The notes under the pieces are model-generated. The model made no database searches and was not told the origin of the DNA. It saw only the letters and a list, made by a program, of their open reading frames with translations. The position numbers and the translations under genes are program-made. A stretch of 64,000 nucleotides of DNA from Aeromonas veronii (GTDB taxonomy: Bacteria > Pseudomonadota > Gammaproteobacteria > Enterobacterales > Aeromonadaceae): the NCBI GenBank assembly GCA_041319085.1, contig CP101033.1:2258501-2322500 (forward strand), in the 5' to 3' direction. This document shows positions 41,915 to 49,335 of this stretch, one piece after another; the first letter of the stretch is position 1; the number at the start of each line of letters is the position of its first letter.

Positions 41915-42775
41915 CTAGTAACTGTCTTCCTGCTCGGCCTTCATCCGAGCCTGGCGGGCATAGGCCTCCTCTTCGGCGCTCTCGATCTCGTGCAGCACCG
42001 AATCGAGATCGATGGCGGCACGGCTCTCTTCAAAGTGACCGGTCAGCTCGCTCTCGGGGGTGAGCTTGCCATCTTCAAACAGCGCCCACATCTCCTGGGC
42101 ATAACGGGTCTTGAGCAGCTCGGGGGCATACATGCCGTAGTAGTTGCGCATGTTGTTGACGTCCCGCTCCAGCATCGCCTTGGCCTGGTTGTTGGCGGCG
42201 GCATCCACCACCTGGGGCAGGTCGATGATGACAGGGCCCTGGCTGTCCACCAGCACGTTGAACTCCGAAAGATCGCCGTGGATCAGACCGGCGCAGAGCA
42301 TGCGTACCACATAGCGGATCACCTTATGGTGATCGATGACCGCCTGCTCGGGGGTCAGGGCCACATCGTTGAGGCGTGGAGCGACATTGCCATCCTCATC
42401 GGTGATAAGCTCCATCAAAAGCACACCATCGAGGCAGACATAGGGCTGCGGCACCCGCACCCCGGCCGCCGCCAGCTTGAACAGAGCGTCGACCTCGGTG
42501 TTCTGCCACACCTCTTCATGCTGCTTGCGACCGTATTTGGAGCCCTTCTCCATGGCGCGGGCGCTGCGGCTGTTGCGCACCTTGCGCCCCTCCTGATAGA
42601 CCACTGCCTGCTTGAAGCTGCGCTTGGACGCCTCTTTATAGACTTTGGCGCAGCGGATCTCATCGCCGCAGCGCACTACATAAACGTCGGCCTCTTTGCC
42701 GCTCATCAACCGGCTGACGACCTCATCGACCAGGCCGTCATCAACCAGAGGTTGGATTCGATTTGGAATTTTCAT
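41915..42775 (-). CDS. RIO1-type serine protein kinase
   Basis: A 286-aa RIO-family kinase of the bacterial type. The nucleotide region is SRLMSGKEADVYVVRCGDE, the catalytic lysine lies in CAKVYKEA, the catalytic loop is HGDLSEFNVLV and the metal-binding site IIDLPQVVD, as expected for RIO (DLPQ, not DFG). The C-terminal tail is acidic and probably flexible. The substrates of bacterial RIO kinases are largely unknown. It stands alone. Confidence 0.92.
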   Translation of the reverse strand: MKIPNRIQPLVDDGLVDEVVSRLMSGKEADVYVVRCGDEIRCAKVYKEASKRSFKQAVVYQEGRKVRNSRSARAMEKGSKYGRKQHEEVWQNTEVDALFKLAAAGVRVPQPYVCLDGVLLMELITDEDGNVAPRLNDVALTPEQAVIDHHKVIRYVVRMLCAGLIHGDLSEFNVLVDSQGPVIIDLPQVVDAAANNQAKAMLERDVNNMRNYYGMYAPELLKTRYAQEMWALFEDGKLTPESELTGHFEESRAAIDLDSVLHEIESAEEEAYARQARMKAEQEDSY

Positions 42776-42943
42776 GGCCGCCCTTTTACCCTATTTCCGC
42801 TCTCGAAGATAGCTCCGCGCACGCTCACCTGCCTCTCCCTTTCATAAGACACCCTGTTATCCCCTGTTTGCGCTGTTTTTGTCCACCCGTTCGCCTTAAA
42901 AACCACCAGCAGCAGGCCACATGCGCGAGACCCCTGTACCAAC

Positions 42944-42966
42944 AAAAATGGCCCGCAAGCGGGCCA
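42944..42966. terminator. Terminator after lpxM copy A
   Basis: The stem TGGCCCGC/GCGGGCCA is followed on the minus strand by TTTTTG, 5 bases past the lpxM copy A stop. Confidence 0.75.
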
Positions 42967-42970
42967 ATTT

Positions 42971-43957
42971 TCAAGGTTCGGGCGGCAAACCCTGACGAAT
43001 GCGCTGGATCCCCGCTTCATAGAGGCCGTCATCCCCCTCCTGATGCTCCAGGGTTTCGAAGATCTTGAGAAACCACATGTACTGCTCGGGATGGCGCGCC
43101 ACCTGCATCTCTACCACACGGTTCATGGCGTTGACGTCTGCCAGCAGATCGGCGGTGGGATAAGGGTCAAACGGCGGCTCAATCTCCAGCAGATAGCGTC
43201 CCTCATCCTCGTCATAGCTGGCGAAGATGGGCACGGCTCTGGCACCAGTCAGCTTCACCAGCTTGGGCAAGGCTGGCAGGGTTGCCTTGGGGCGGCCAAA
43301 GAAGGGAACAAACACGCTCGCCTCGCGGCCGTGATCCTGATCTGGCAGGTAGAAGAAACTGGCACCAGCGCGGATCGACTTGATCGCAGGCTTGATCCCG
43401 GCGCTGCGCTCATAGACCTTGCCCCCTTTGGCCCGCTCGCGGTTGATGTACCAGTCGAACACCTGATCTTTCGGGCTCTTCATCATGGTGCACATCTCGA
43501 TGCCCATCATGGAGAAGTAGCGGCCAATCATGTCGACCGCCCAGGTATGAGGCACCACCAGGATCACCGGGCGGCCCGCAGCCTGCTCCGCTTGCACATG
43601 CTCCCAGCCGGTGACCTTGATGCGGCGGGTCAGCCGCGCCTTGCTGCGCCAGCTGAGTTCGCCAAAGCCCATAAAGGTCTTGAGCCCGACCCGGATCGAT
43701 TTGAGCAGCAGCGCCTGTCGTGCGGCGGCATCGAGCTCGGGAAAGCAGATCTTGAGGTTGGTATCGGCGATATAGGCCTGCTTTTTCGAAAAACGCAGCA
43801 GGGTCGGTGAGACCAGATCGGCAAAGCGATCCCTCAATCTCGCGGGGGTAAATGCCAGCAGGGAAAGCAGGCCCAGCGCACACCAGCTACCCCACCATTT
43901 GGGATGCAGCAAGCGAGTATGAAATGAGGTATCAAATACCGGATCTAACGAGGACAT
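42971..43957 (-). CDS. lpxM: Lipid A acyltransferase, LpxM/LpxL family (copy A)
   Basis: A 328-aa inner-membrane acyltransferase that adds a secondary acyl chain to lipid A. One N-terminal membrane helix (WCALGLLSLLAFTPA) precedes the catalytic domain. The HX4D motif is VVPHTWAVD, and the YERSAGIKPAIKSIRAG and FFYLPDQDHGRE motifs are present. It is about 60 percent similar by eye to the gene just upstream (44117-45106); the two run the same way, each with its own terminator. Which is true LpxM and which acts on another position or chain cannot be told from sequence alone. Confidence 0.88.
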   Translation of the reverse strand: MSSLDPVFDTSFHTRLLHPKWWGSWCALGLLSLLAFTPARLRDRFADLVSPTLLRFSKKQAYIADTNLKICFPELDAAARQALLLKSIRVGLKTFMGFGELSWRSKARLTRRIKVTGWEHVQAEQAAGRPVILVVPHTWAVDMIGRYFSMMGIEMCTMMKSPKDQVFDWYINRERAKGGKVYERSAGIKPAIKSIRAGASFFYLPDQDHGREASVFVPFFGRPKATLPALPKLVKLTGARAVPIFASYDEDEGRYLLEIEPPFDPYPTADLLADVNAMNRVVEMQVARHPEQYMWFLKIFETLEHQEGDDGLYEAGIQRIRQGLPPEP

Positions 43958-44074
43958 GGCGGCCATCAAGTCATCAAAAACAAGCAGTTATTGTAGTTAT
44001 CCTAACATTTTTTTCTACCCTGAGAAGGCTGGTCGCCGACCGGCCAGGCACTGATCAGACGAGTTACCATATAA

Positions 44075-44095
44075 AATGGCCCACCAGGGGCCATT
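44075..44095. terminator. Terminator after lpxM copy B
   Basis: The stem AATGGCCC/GGGCCATT carries short mismatches and is followed on the minus strand by TTTTAT, within 25 bases of the stop. It separates the two tandem acyltransferase genes. Confidence 0.65.
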
Positions 44096-44116
44096 CCAAT
44101 CAATGCAAATTCAGAA

Positions 44117-45106
44117 TCAACCGTGGGGCAACAATCCCTTGCGGATCCGCTGGATCCCTGCCTCGTAGAGGCCATCCAGCCCCACTTGTTCTTGACGGGT
44201 ATCGAAGATCTTGAGGAACCACATGTACTGGCCCGGATGGCGCGTCAGCTGCTGTTGCACCATGTCGTTCATGCGACAGGTATCGGCCATCACATCCTCG
44301 GTGGGATAGTTGTCGAACGGTGCCTCAATCTCCAGCCGGTAGCAGTGGTTCTCTTCGTCATAGCAGGCGAGTAGCGGCACCGCCTTGACGCCGCTGACCT
44401 GCACCAGACGGGGTAAGGCAGGCAGGGTTGCCTTGGGATAGCCAAAGAAGGGGGCGAAGATGCTCTTCTCGCGGCCATGATCCTGATCCGGCAGATAGAA
44501 GAAGCTGCGGCCGCTCTTGATGGTTCTGATCACCGCCTTGATCCCGGCGCTGCGCTCATAGACACGGCAGCCGTTGTTGGCCCGTGCGCGGTTGAGGTGC
44601 CAGTCAAACACCGGATTGCGTGCCCGTTTCATCATGGTGCACATGGGCACCCCACGCTGGGTAAAGCAATAGCCTGCGGCATCTACCGGCCAGGTGTGGG
44701 GTACCACCAGGATCACCGGACGACCGGCAGCACGTTCAGCCTCGATATGTTCCCAACCGATCACCTGCATCCGGCTCATCAGATAACGCTGGCTGCGCAT
44801 GGTGAACTCGCCGAATCCCAGCAGACTCTTGAGACCGACCCGGATCGAGGTCAACGCAATGGCATCGCGCTCTTCCGGGCTCTTGTCCGGGAAGCAAATC
44901 TCCAGATTGGTTCTGGCGATATAGATCTGCTTTTTAGAGACGCGAAACACCAGCGGCGCCAGGGCATCGGCCAAACGATCGCGCAATCTTACCGGCACAA
45001 AGGCCAGCAGCATCAGCACGCCGAGGGCCAGCCAACTGAACCAGTAACGGGGATGCAGAAAACGGGTTTCAAACGAGGTGTAAAATACGGGGTCTTGGGG
45101 CGGCAT
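44117..45106 (-). CDS. lpxM: Lipid A acyltransferase, LpxM/LpxL family (copy B)
   Basis: A 329-aa paralogue of copy A with the same layout: N-terminal helix WLALGVLMLLAFVPV, HX4D motif VVPHTWPVD, then YERSAGIKAVIRTIKSG and FFYLPDQDHGRE. The start is the ATG at 45106 (MPPQDPVFYTSFE), aligned with copy A. Tandem duplication is the simplest origin, and clear divergence suggests different acyl chains or conditions. A terminator separates them, so they may be separately expressed. Confidence 0.88.
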   Translation of the reverse strand: MPPQDPVFYTSFETRFLHPRYWFSWLALGVLMLLAFVPVRLRDRLADALAPLVFRVSKKQIYIARTNLEICFPDKSPEERDAIALTSIRVGLKSLLGFGEFTMRSQRYLMSRMQVIGWEHIEAERAAGRPVILVVPHTWPVDAAGYCFTQRGVPMCTMMKRARNPVFDWHLNRARANNGCRVYERSAGIKAVIRTIKSGRSFFYLPDQDHGREKSIFAPFFGYPKATLPALPRLVQVSGVKAVPLLACYDEENHCYRLEIEAPFDNYPTEDVMADTCRMNDMVQQQLTRHPGQYMWFLKIFDTRQEQVGLDGLYEAGIQRIRKGLLPHG

Positions 45107-45213
45107 GTATCGGGGTCGAGCGAAAAATGGTGCTATATTGTAGTCGCCCTGACAGGTAATACCAGTTAATTCCATTGCCAACTGCCCGACACGAGCGCGG
45201 GGTCAAAAAAACA

Positions 45214-45241
45214 CAAAAAAATGCCCCGCACTGCGGGGCAT
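45214..45241 (-). terminator. Terminator after the TehA-like gene
   Basis: The perfect stem ATGCCCCGC/GCGGGGCAT has a three-base loop and is followed on the minus strand by TTTTTTT. It lies about 135 bases past the transporter stop. Confidence 0.8.
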
Positions 45242-45375
45242 CTTGCTCATGACACAACCAGAGTGGTGGCTCTTTGTCCATCCATCGTATGACTGGTCGT
45301 TTATCCTGTCGCTCTCTGAGCACACGGCTTGATGAATTAGCGATGGGCGCCTTGACGGGCCATACCCTTGTTCAT

Positions 45376-46329
45376 TTAGGTATCACGCTGCGGCAGAAAA
45401 AACATCAGGTAACGCAGTGCCACATAGCCGACGATCACGGTAGCAACCCCCAGTTCAAAGTGGGCCAGCAGCCTGATCTGCTCGACGTAGTGACTCCCTT
45501 GCGCAAACCCTTCCACCAGATGGGCCACTTTGAACAGGGCGGTGGCACCGATCACCAGCGGGAAGGTGAAGGCGGCATAACCCGGTGAGAAGGGCAGACG
45601 CAGCAGTTTGATGAAGGCCAGATAGATGATGCCGGTCATCAGGATGGCGATCCCCAGCAGCACGGCCACCAGCAGCAGCGACGGCTCATGACTGACGGTC
45701 AGGTAACCAGCCAGAGAGAGGCTGGCAGGGGCCGCCAGAATGGCGATGGTCGGTTTGGCGGCATCCGGCACTTCATGGCTGAAGATCAGGCGATAGAGCA
45801 TCAGCGGCAGCATCAGGCCGTAGCAGATGATCCCGAACCAGAGCAGGCCGTTGGCCAGCGGGGCAAACTGACCGCCCGGGAAGGCCACGTCAGCCACGAT
45901 GATCCCCACCGGTGGCACAAACCAGCTCGGCACCATGTGGTGAATTTCAAACTCTTTGGCGCGATGCCAGATAAAGGTGGCCAGGAACAACAGGTGAACC
46001 GCCACGGCTAACAGCCAGAGGGCCTCGCCCGCTTGCGGCGCAATCATACCCAGCGCTTTAGATACCACCATGGTGCCCATGGCATAGGTCGGTACCACAC
46101 TGCCCACCACGGGGTGAGCGAGATCCTGCAACAGCAGGCGGGGGTGAAGCAGAAACTTGAAGGTCAGGATCACCAGCAGCACGGCCGCAATGGCGGCGCC
46201 CAGCAGTTGCATCCGGCCATCGAAGTGACCGGCATTCTCCCAACACCAACCAAGGCTGGCGATGCCCAGCGCCAAACCCGCCATGGGGGTTGGGGCGGTG
46301 GCCAGTGATTTACGGGTTCTTGCGATCAT
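45376..46329 (-). CDS. TehA/TDT-family membrane transporter
   Basis: A 317-aa membrane protein with about ten hydrophobic segments. The N-terminal TPMAGLALGIASLGWCWEN, the ATFIWHRAKEFEIHHMVPSWFVPPVGIIVAD region and the end match the tellurite-resistance/dicarboxylate (TDT) family. Members are anion channels or exporters (tellurite, C4-dicarboxylate, sulfite); the substrate here is unknown. It is divergent from a LysR regulator at 46431 and is probably its target. Confidence 0.88.
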   Translation of the reverse strand: MIARTRKSLATAPTPMAGLALGIASLGWCWENAGHFDGRMQLLGAAIAAVLLVILTFKFLLHPRLLLQDLAHPVVGSVVPTYAMGTMVVSKALGMIAPQAGEALWLLAVAVHLLFLATFIWHRAKEFEIHHMVPSWFVPPVGIIVADVAFPGGQFAPLANGLLWFGIICYGLMLPLMLYRLIFSHEVPDAAKPTIAILAAPASLSLAGYLTVSHEPSLLLVAVLLGIAILMTGIIYLAFIKLLRLPFSPGYAAFTFPLVIGATALFKVAHLVEGFAQGSHYVEQIRLLAHFELGVATVIVGYVALRYLMFFLPQRDT

Positions 46330-46375
46330 GATGACACCTTTCTATTGATGACGATGGCGATAGGATAATGCCCCC

Positions 46376-46389
46376 TATCGTTTACGATA
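46376..46389. promoter_or_regulatory. Palindrome between the transporter and lysR genes
   Basis: TATCGTTTACGATA has perfect 6-base arms (TATCGT and ACGATA) around TT. It lies 47 bases upstream of the transporter ATG and 42 upstream of the regulator ATG, where a LysR-type operator should be. The pattern T-N-A dyad agrees with the family, but it is not proven. Confidence 0.4.
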
Positions 46390-46430
46390 TCTAAATGAAT
46401 TGAATCAATCATTAAGGAAAATCAAACACA

Positions 46431-47336
46431 ATGAAACTGACTCTGCAGCAGCTGAAAGTATTCGCCAGCATTGCCCGCTACGGCAACCTTGGCCTTGCCG
46501 CCAACGAGCTCTGCCTGAGCAAGGGGGCCGTTTCCCAGTCGCTGCAGGAGCTGGAGCGCCAACTCTCCACCCCGCTATTTGACCGCATTCACCCCAGATT
46601 GCAGCTCAACAACGAAGGGCGCCTGCTGCAACCGGCCGCCGAAGAGCTGCTGACCCGGATGCAGGATATCGAGAACCTGTTCAGCCCAGATGCCGAACCG
46701 AGCGGCCAGCTGCGCCTTGGTGCCAGCCAGACCATTGGCAACTACCTGCTCCCCACCCTGCTTGCCAGCAGCAAACAGGAGCTGGGGATCCCCCCCAAGG
46801 TGACCATCAACAACACTCACCTGCTCTGCCATGCGCTGGCCAACTTTGAGCTGGATATGGCGCTGATCGAAGGGGAGAACCACCACCCCGACCTGCTCGC
46901 CGAACCCTGGCTGCAGGACGAGATGCTGGTGGTAGCCCCACCCGGTCACCCGCTTGCCAGCCAGAAGGATCTCTCCCTCTCTCGACTGGGGGGCGAGACC
47001 TGGGTATTGCGTGAAGCGCAATCGGGCAGCCGCGAGCAGTTTATCCAGCAGATCCAGCCCGAGCTGCCACGCTGGCAACCTGGGCTTGAACTCAACACCC
47101 TGGAGGCGGTGATGCTGGCGGTGGAGAAAGGGTTAGGGATCTCCTTTATCTCCCGGCTGGCGGTCTCCGATCGGCTCAAGGATGGCCGACTGGTCGCCCT
47201 TCCCCTCTCCCGCCGGTTCCCGCGCCAGCTCTCCCTTATCTGGCACAAGCAGAAGTACCACTCAGCTTCCCTGCGCCACTTTATCCGCTTCTGCCGGGCG
47301 CAGGTGAACAATGCCGCGGTGAGCCACGCGGAGTAA
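46431..47336 (+). CDS. LysR-family transcriptional regulator
   Basis: A 301-aa regulator. The N-terminal winged helix-turn-helix (about 1-60) has the recognition region NLGLAANELCLSKGAVSQSLQELE. The effector-binding domain (about 90-290) starts GQLRLGASQTIGNYLLP. It is divergent from the TehA-like transporter, the classic arrangement of a LysR regulator and its target. It likely controls that gene and its own. Confidence 0.92.
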   Translation: MKLTLQQLKVFASIARYGNLGLAANELCLSKGAVSQSLQELERQLSTPLFDRIHPRLQLNNEGRLLQPAAEELLTRMQDIENLFSPDAEPSGQLRLGASQTIGNYLLPTLLASSKQELGIPPKVTINNTHLLCHALANFELDMALIEGENHHPDLLAEPWLQDEMLVVAPPGHPLASQKDLSLSRLGGETWVLREAQSGSREQFIQQIQPELPRWQPGLELNTLEAVMLAVEKGLGISFISRLAVSDRLKDGRLVALPLSRRFPRQLSLIWHKQKYHSASLRHFIRFCRAQVNNAAVSHAE

Positions 47337-47387
47337 CACCAGGCCCGAGCGCCACTGGCAGACCCGCACGCCAACGGCGGAAAAAGC

Positions 47388-47415
47388 AGAGAGGGAGCCA
47401 CGGCTCCCTCTCTTT
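47388..47415. terminator. Terminator between lysR and nfo
   Basis: The stem AGAGAGGGAGCC/GGCTCCCTCTCT has a two-base loop, with AAAAAG on the left and TTTG on the right. It serves both convergent genes. Confidence 0.8.
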
Positions 47416-47432
47416 GATTCGATTGTTCGGTA

Positions 47433-48275
47433 TTACTTCGCCAGACTGCGCAACCAGCTGATCTCCTCGCCCCAGATGGACTCGTCTATGGTCTCGAGGA
47501 TCAGCGGAATACGATCGAAACGATCATCGTTCATGATGTGGTGGAATACCGCCTCCCCCAGATTCCCTTCCCGCAGGCTGTGGTGGCGATCGACCCGGCT
47601 GCCGAAGGTGCACTTGGCGCCATTGATATGCATCCCCTTGAGATAGTGAAAACCCACGGTGCGGTCGAACTCGGCAAAGACAGTGGTGCAGCTCTCGGCG
47701 GTGCGCAGATCGTAACCCGCGGCAAAGGCGTGGCAGGTATCGAAGCAGATACCGACCCGGCTCTTGTCCTCCACTCCCTCGATGATGGTGGCGAGCTGCT
47801 CGAACGACCAACCTAGGTTGGTCCCCTGTCCGGCGGTATTCTCGATCACCGCCGTCACCCCTTCACTGCGCTCCAGCGCCCAGTTGATGGACTCGCTCAC
47901 CAGCTTGAGGCTGGCCGCTTCGGGAATTTGCTTGAGATGGCTGCCGGGATGAAAGTTCAGATAACAGAGCCCCAACTGCTCGCAGCGCTTCATCTCGTCA
48001 AGAAACGCATCGCGGGATTTGGCCAAACCATCGGGATCGGGGTGGCCCAGATTGATGAGATAGCTGTCGTGGGGCAGGATCTGCTCCGGCAGAAAACCAG
48101 CCTTGTCACAAGCCGACTTGAAGGCGCGGATGGTGGCATCCGACAAGGGGGCCGCCTGCCACTGACGCTGATTCTTGGTAAAGAGGGCAAACGCGTTGGC
48201 CCCGATGGCCTGAGCGCGGGCGATGGTATTCTCCACCCCGCCGGCCGCACTGACGTGGGCTCCGATATATTTCAT
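47433..48275 (-). CDS. nfo: Endonuclease IV
   Basis: Nfo of 280 aa (E. coli 285) cuts DNA at abasic sites. The TIM-barrel metal site is visible through [75 protein letters not shown] and [15 protein letters not shown]; these hold the zinc-binding His, Glu and Asp residues. Stands alone. Confidence 0.97.
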   Translation of the reverse strand: MKYIGAHVSAAGGVENTIARAQAIGANAFALFTKNQRQWQAAPLSDATIRAFKSACDKAGFLPEQILPHDSYLINLGHPDPDGLAKSRDAFLDEMKRCEQLGLCYLNFHPGSHLKQIPEAASLKLVSESINWALERSEGVTAVIENTAGQGTNLGWSFEQLATIIEGVEDKSRVGICFDTCHAFAAGYDLRTAESCTTVFAEFDRTVGFHYLKGMHINGAKCTFGSRVDRHHSLREGNLGEAVFHHIMNDDRFDRIPLILETIDESIWGEEISWLRSLAK

Positions 48276-48398
48276 ACAATCTCCTCAATACGGCAAGCCG
48301 CCATTATGCCGATCCCGCCCGGCCTCGCCAAACCGGGATATCCGATAGCGGGTATCGACAAATAGCGCAGCCTTAGCGAGGTGCTGCGTTTCATGGCG

Positions 48399-48626
48399 CT
48401 ATTTGCCCACCCGGTGGCAACAGCGACCCACAAGAGTGCGGATCAATCCCGGCAACGTCAGCAAGACCCCCACGGCCACAAACAGAAAACCGATGGGGAT
48501 CAATCCGAAAGGTTCATGCAAAGTGCCATTCTCATCGACCGTCGAGCCAATCAGCTCGAAGGCCACAGAACAGGCCAATCCCATGGCAGCCAGCACGGCC
48601 CCGATACGCATCATCATGGTTATCAT
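48399..48626 (-). CDS. Small membrane protein, DUF3955-like
   Basis: About 75 residues with two hydrophobic helices (IGAVLAAMGLACSVAF and LIPIGFLFVAVGVLLTL) around the loop IGSTVDENGTLHEPFG, which is the signature of DUF3955 as I remember it. The start is uncertain: ATG at 48626 follows AGGTG, GTG at 48638 is possible, and three more ATG codons follow. Function unknown. Confidence 0.7.
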   Translation of the reverse strand: MITMMMRIGAVLAAMGLACSVAFELIGSTVDENGTLHEPFGLIPIGFLFVAVGVLLTLPGLIRTLVGRCCHRVGK

Positions 48627-48772
48627 TATCGCGCACACCTTTGTTTCACCTTGAACGAGTCACCCATCCTCCACCCCGATGTGAAGAGAACATGAAGTGG
48701 ATAGGTTTTTCCGACAAGGTCGCCGGTATGTGATGACCAGCAGGCTGATCAGACAGATAACGATCAACAAAT

Positions 48773-48816
48773 AAAAACGCAGCTGCATCGCCTGGGCGAT
48801 AGCAACTGCGCTTTTT
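48773..48816. terminator. Terminator after ybaB
   Basis: An imperfect long stem (CGCAG...ATCGCC-TG-GGCGAT...CTGCG) is flanked by AAAAA on the left and TTTTT on the right. It can end ybaB transcription on the minus strand. Confidence 0.65.
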
Positions 48817-48891
48817 GTCTCTCTGCCATCCCTCTCTAGTTGGCCCGAACGGCCTGCACAAAGGGATCAAGAATGCGCGAAGAGAGTCGCC

Positions 48892-49221
48892 TTAGAAGGG
48901 CATCTTGAATCCTGGCGGCAGTTGCATGCCACCGGTCAATTCACCCATCTTGGCCTTGTTCTGCTCTTCCACACGACGTACGGCATCGTTGCAAGCGGCG
49001 GCAACCAGATCTTCCAGCAGCTCCTTGTCATCTTCCATCAGCGAAGGATCGATCTCGATGCGACGTACGCTATGGCTACCCGTCATGGTGACCTTGACCA
49101 TACCTGCGCCGGCTTCACCGGTCACTTCCATCTGAGCCAGTTGCTCTTGCGCCTTCTGCATGCGCTCTTGCATCTGTTGGGCCTGTTTCATCAGGTTCCC
49201 CATTCCACCTTTACCAAACAT
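48892..49221 (-). CDS. ybaB: Nucleoid-associated protein YbaB/EbfC
   Basis: A 109-aa protein, exactly the E. coli YbaB length. The glycine-rich N-terminus [13 protein letters not shown], the coiled segment [21 protein letters not shown] and the core [24 protein letters not shown] are characteristic. It binds DNA as a dimer. It follows dnaX (114-base gap with a GC hairpin), as in E. coli. recR, normally next, is not there. Confidence 0.95.
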   Translation of the reverse strand: MFGKGGMGNLMKQAQQMQERMQKAQEQLAQMEVTGEAGAGMVKVTMTGSHSVRRIEIDPSLMEDDKELLEDLVAAACNDAVRRVEEQNKAKMGELTGGMQLPPGFKMPF

Positions 49222-49335
49222 ATGTCGTCTCTCGTCTTGAAATCCGGCATCCAGCGCCGGGCTGTGGGCTTGTCTGTCCTAGATGGGGACAGCCAAACTG
49301 CTTTTCAACCGGGAGCGAGCTCCCGGCCACGGAAT

